NCBI GenBank assembly: GCA_904502075.1
Contig: CAJGDL010000002.1
Coordinates: 1 to 33,711 of the forward strand
Direction of reading: 5' to 3'
Origin: an uncultured Alistipes sp.
GTDB taxonomy: Bacteria; Bacteroidota; Bacteroidia; Bacteroidales; Rikenellaceae
Length of the DNA stretch: 33,711 bases
The translations under genes were made by a program, and so were the position numbers. Shown here piece by piece: positions 32,938-33,711 of this stretch (position 1 is its first letter; each line of letters begins with the position of its first letter). The notes beneath the pieces were generated by a model that had not been told where the DNA came from, ran no database searches, and was given only the letters and a program-made list of their open reading frames with translations.

Positions 32938-33711
32938 CTATTTATTCTTAAACGTGTAGGAGAAGCCGACACTCAACAAGGTCTGCAACTGCACGTCGTA
33001 ACATTGGGCGCGGTTGTAGTAGAGCTGGAAGTTGATCTGCGTGGCGATATACTTCGTCGCCTTGATCTCGATGCTGTTCTCCCAACGCACCGTGGGGTGG
33101 ATCGCCAGGTGGGGCTTGTCGCCCATGGTGTGGCCGACCGAGAGATCCTCAGGGTTGCTCCAACGCTGCAGGGCATCCTGATACTCCCCGAAGTCGCGAT
33201 ACTTGTTGGTCTGGTCGATGGAGGTGATCCAACCAAAGAAGGAGTAGAGCGTGGTGCGGTAGCGGAGCCAACCGTTCTTTCCCCAAGTTTGGTCGAAGTC
33301 GATCTGAATCGACGAACCACCCTCCCAAAGCGAGGTGTTGTTCGGATCCTCGATACCATAGGCCGTGGCCGCCTTCTGCTGCACGAAGAAGTAGTCGCGC
33401 ACGGTCTGACTCTTCACAAAGGTGGAGTTCATGGCGATCGGCGAGAGGTTCACCTTCACGGGCAGGTACTTCCAGGGGCAGTTGTAGGTGAAACCGACCG
33501 ATACATCGAAGTAACCCGGCGACATGAAGCGGCTCTTGCGGTGGATCGACTCCTGCTCGGTACGCGACACATAACCGTTGGCAAACTGCGAGCGGAACTT
33601 CAAGATGGCTCCGAAATTCCAATGCTTCGAGAATTTGTAGGCCGGCGCCGTCGAGATGGAGAACTCGTCCTGATTCTTGAACCAGATGCCCTGATCCGTT
33701 CCATCCTCATA
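32938..33711 (-). CDS. DUF3078 outer-membrane protein (5' end beyond the window)
   Basis: The reading frame stays open to the window edge, so the N-terminus is missing; at least 257 residues are visible. The sequence fits DUF3078 proteins of Bacteroidetes: FSISTAPAYKFSKHWNFGAILKFRSQFANGY, then SRFMSPGYFDVSVGFTYNCPWKYLPVKVNLSPIAMNSTFV. Alternating strands and the C-terminal aromatic pattern (LLSVGFSYTFKNK) point to an outer-membrane beta-barrel. Function unknown. It is upstream of, and probably co-transcribed with, the S41 protease. A TTG at 33603 is not a real start. Confidence 0.8.
   Translation of the reverse strand, partial: YEDGTDQGIWFKNQDEFSISTAPAYKFSKHWNFGAILKFRSQFANGYVSRTEQESIHRKSRFMSPGYFDVSVGFTYNCPWKYLPVKVNLSPIAMNSTFVKSQTVRDYFFVQQKAATAYGIEDPNNTSLWEGGSSIQIDFDQTWGKNGWLRYRTTLYSFFGWITSIDQTNKYRDFGEYQDALQRWSNPEDLSVGHTMGDKPHLAIHPTVRWENSIEIKATKYIATQINFQLYYNRAQCYDVQLQTLLSVGFSYTFKNK

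Noticed and set aside
1..33711. CRISPR array, tRNA, rRNA, prophage or intact insertion sequence
   Set aside because: I looked for regularly spaced repeats, tRNA-like cloverleaf segments and transposase or phage proteins on both strands and found none.

Overview
The window looks like ordinary chromosome of a Bacteroidales bacterium. Evidence: Bacteroidetes-type promoters (TTTG, about 20 bases, TAnnTTTG) before many genes, no strong Shine-Dalgarno signals, many lipoproteins, and families typical of the phylum (GH97 glycosidase, DUF3078 protein, IspG with an inserted domain, short Bacteroidales HTH protein). The GC-rich coding sequence suggests an Alistipes/Rikenellaceae-like genome; that placement is inference. 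I see no rRNA or tRNA genes, CRISPR array, prophage or intact insertion sequence.

Layout. 1-2.8 kb: a terminator from an upstream gene, a GH97 alpha-glucosidase lipoprotein, and copies of a small palindromic interspersed repeat. 2.8-7.4 kb (minus): an OmpA/TPR lipoprotein, then the classical rpsO-pnp pair. 7.5-10.4 kb (plus): an ApbE flavin transferase, a diacylglycerol-kinase-like lipid kinase and an AraC regulator. 10.5-12.2 kb (minus): rlmN and rsmG, both rRNA methyltransferases. 12.3-15.1 kb (plus): a TonB-like protein, hflX and upp. 15.1-16.6 kb (minus): ispG. 16.7-18.9 kb (plus): overlapping cvpA, rsgA and trmH-type genes. 18.9-20.1 kb (minus): a family 4 glycosyltransferase.

20.1-23.2 kb is AT-richer than its surroundings. 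It holds a roughly 340-nt locus with a near-consensus promoter, three hairpins and a terminator but no credible ORF, which is the best candidate for an undescribed element (a structured noncoding RNA). Next come a small HTH gene with a long structured leader, a secreted beta-propeller protein and an outer-membrane beta-barrel protein.

23.4-28.6 kb: deoC, xseB, a zinc-finger methyltransferase, a hemolysin-III/TrhA membrane protein (minus) and a long RelA/SpoT protein whose hydrolase residues are substituted. 28.6-33.7 kb (minus): a large repeat-containing lipoprotein, then a DUF3078 outer-membrane protein (cut by the window end), an S41 protease and a tiny membrane protein in one probable operon.

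Much of the window serves translation and ribosome maintenance (rpsO, pnp, rlmN, rsmG, hflX, rsgA, trmH, stringent response); the rest is mostly envelope functions.
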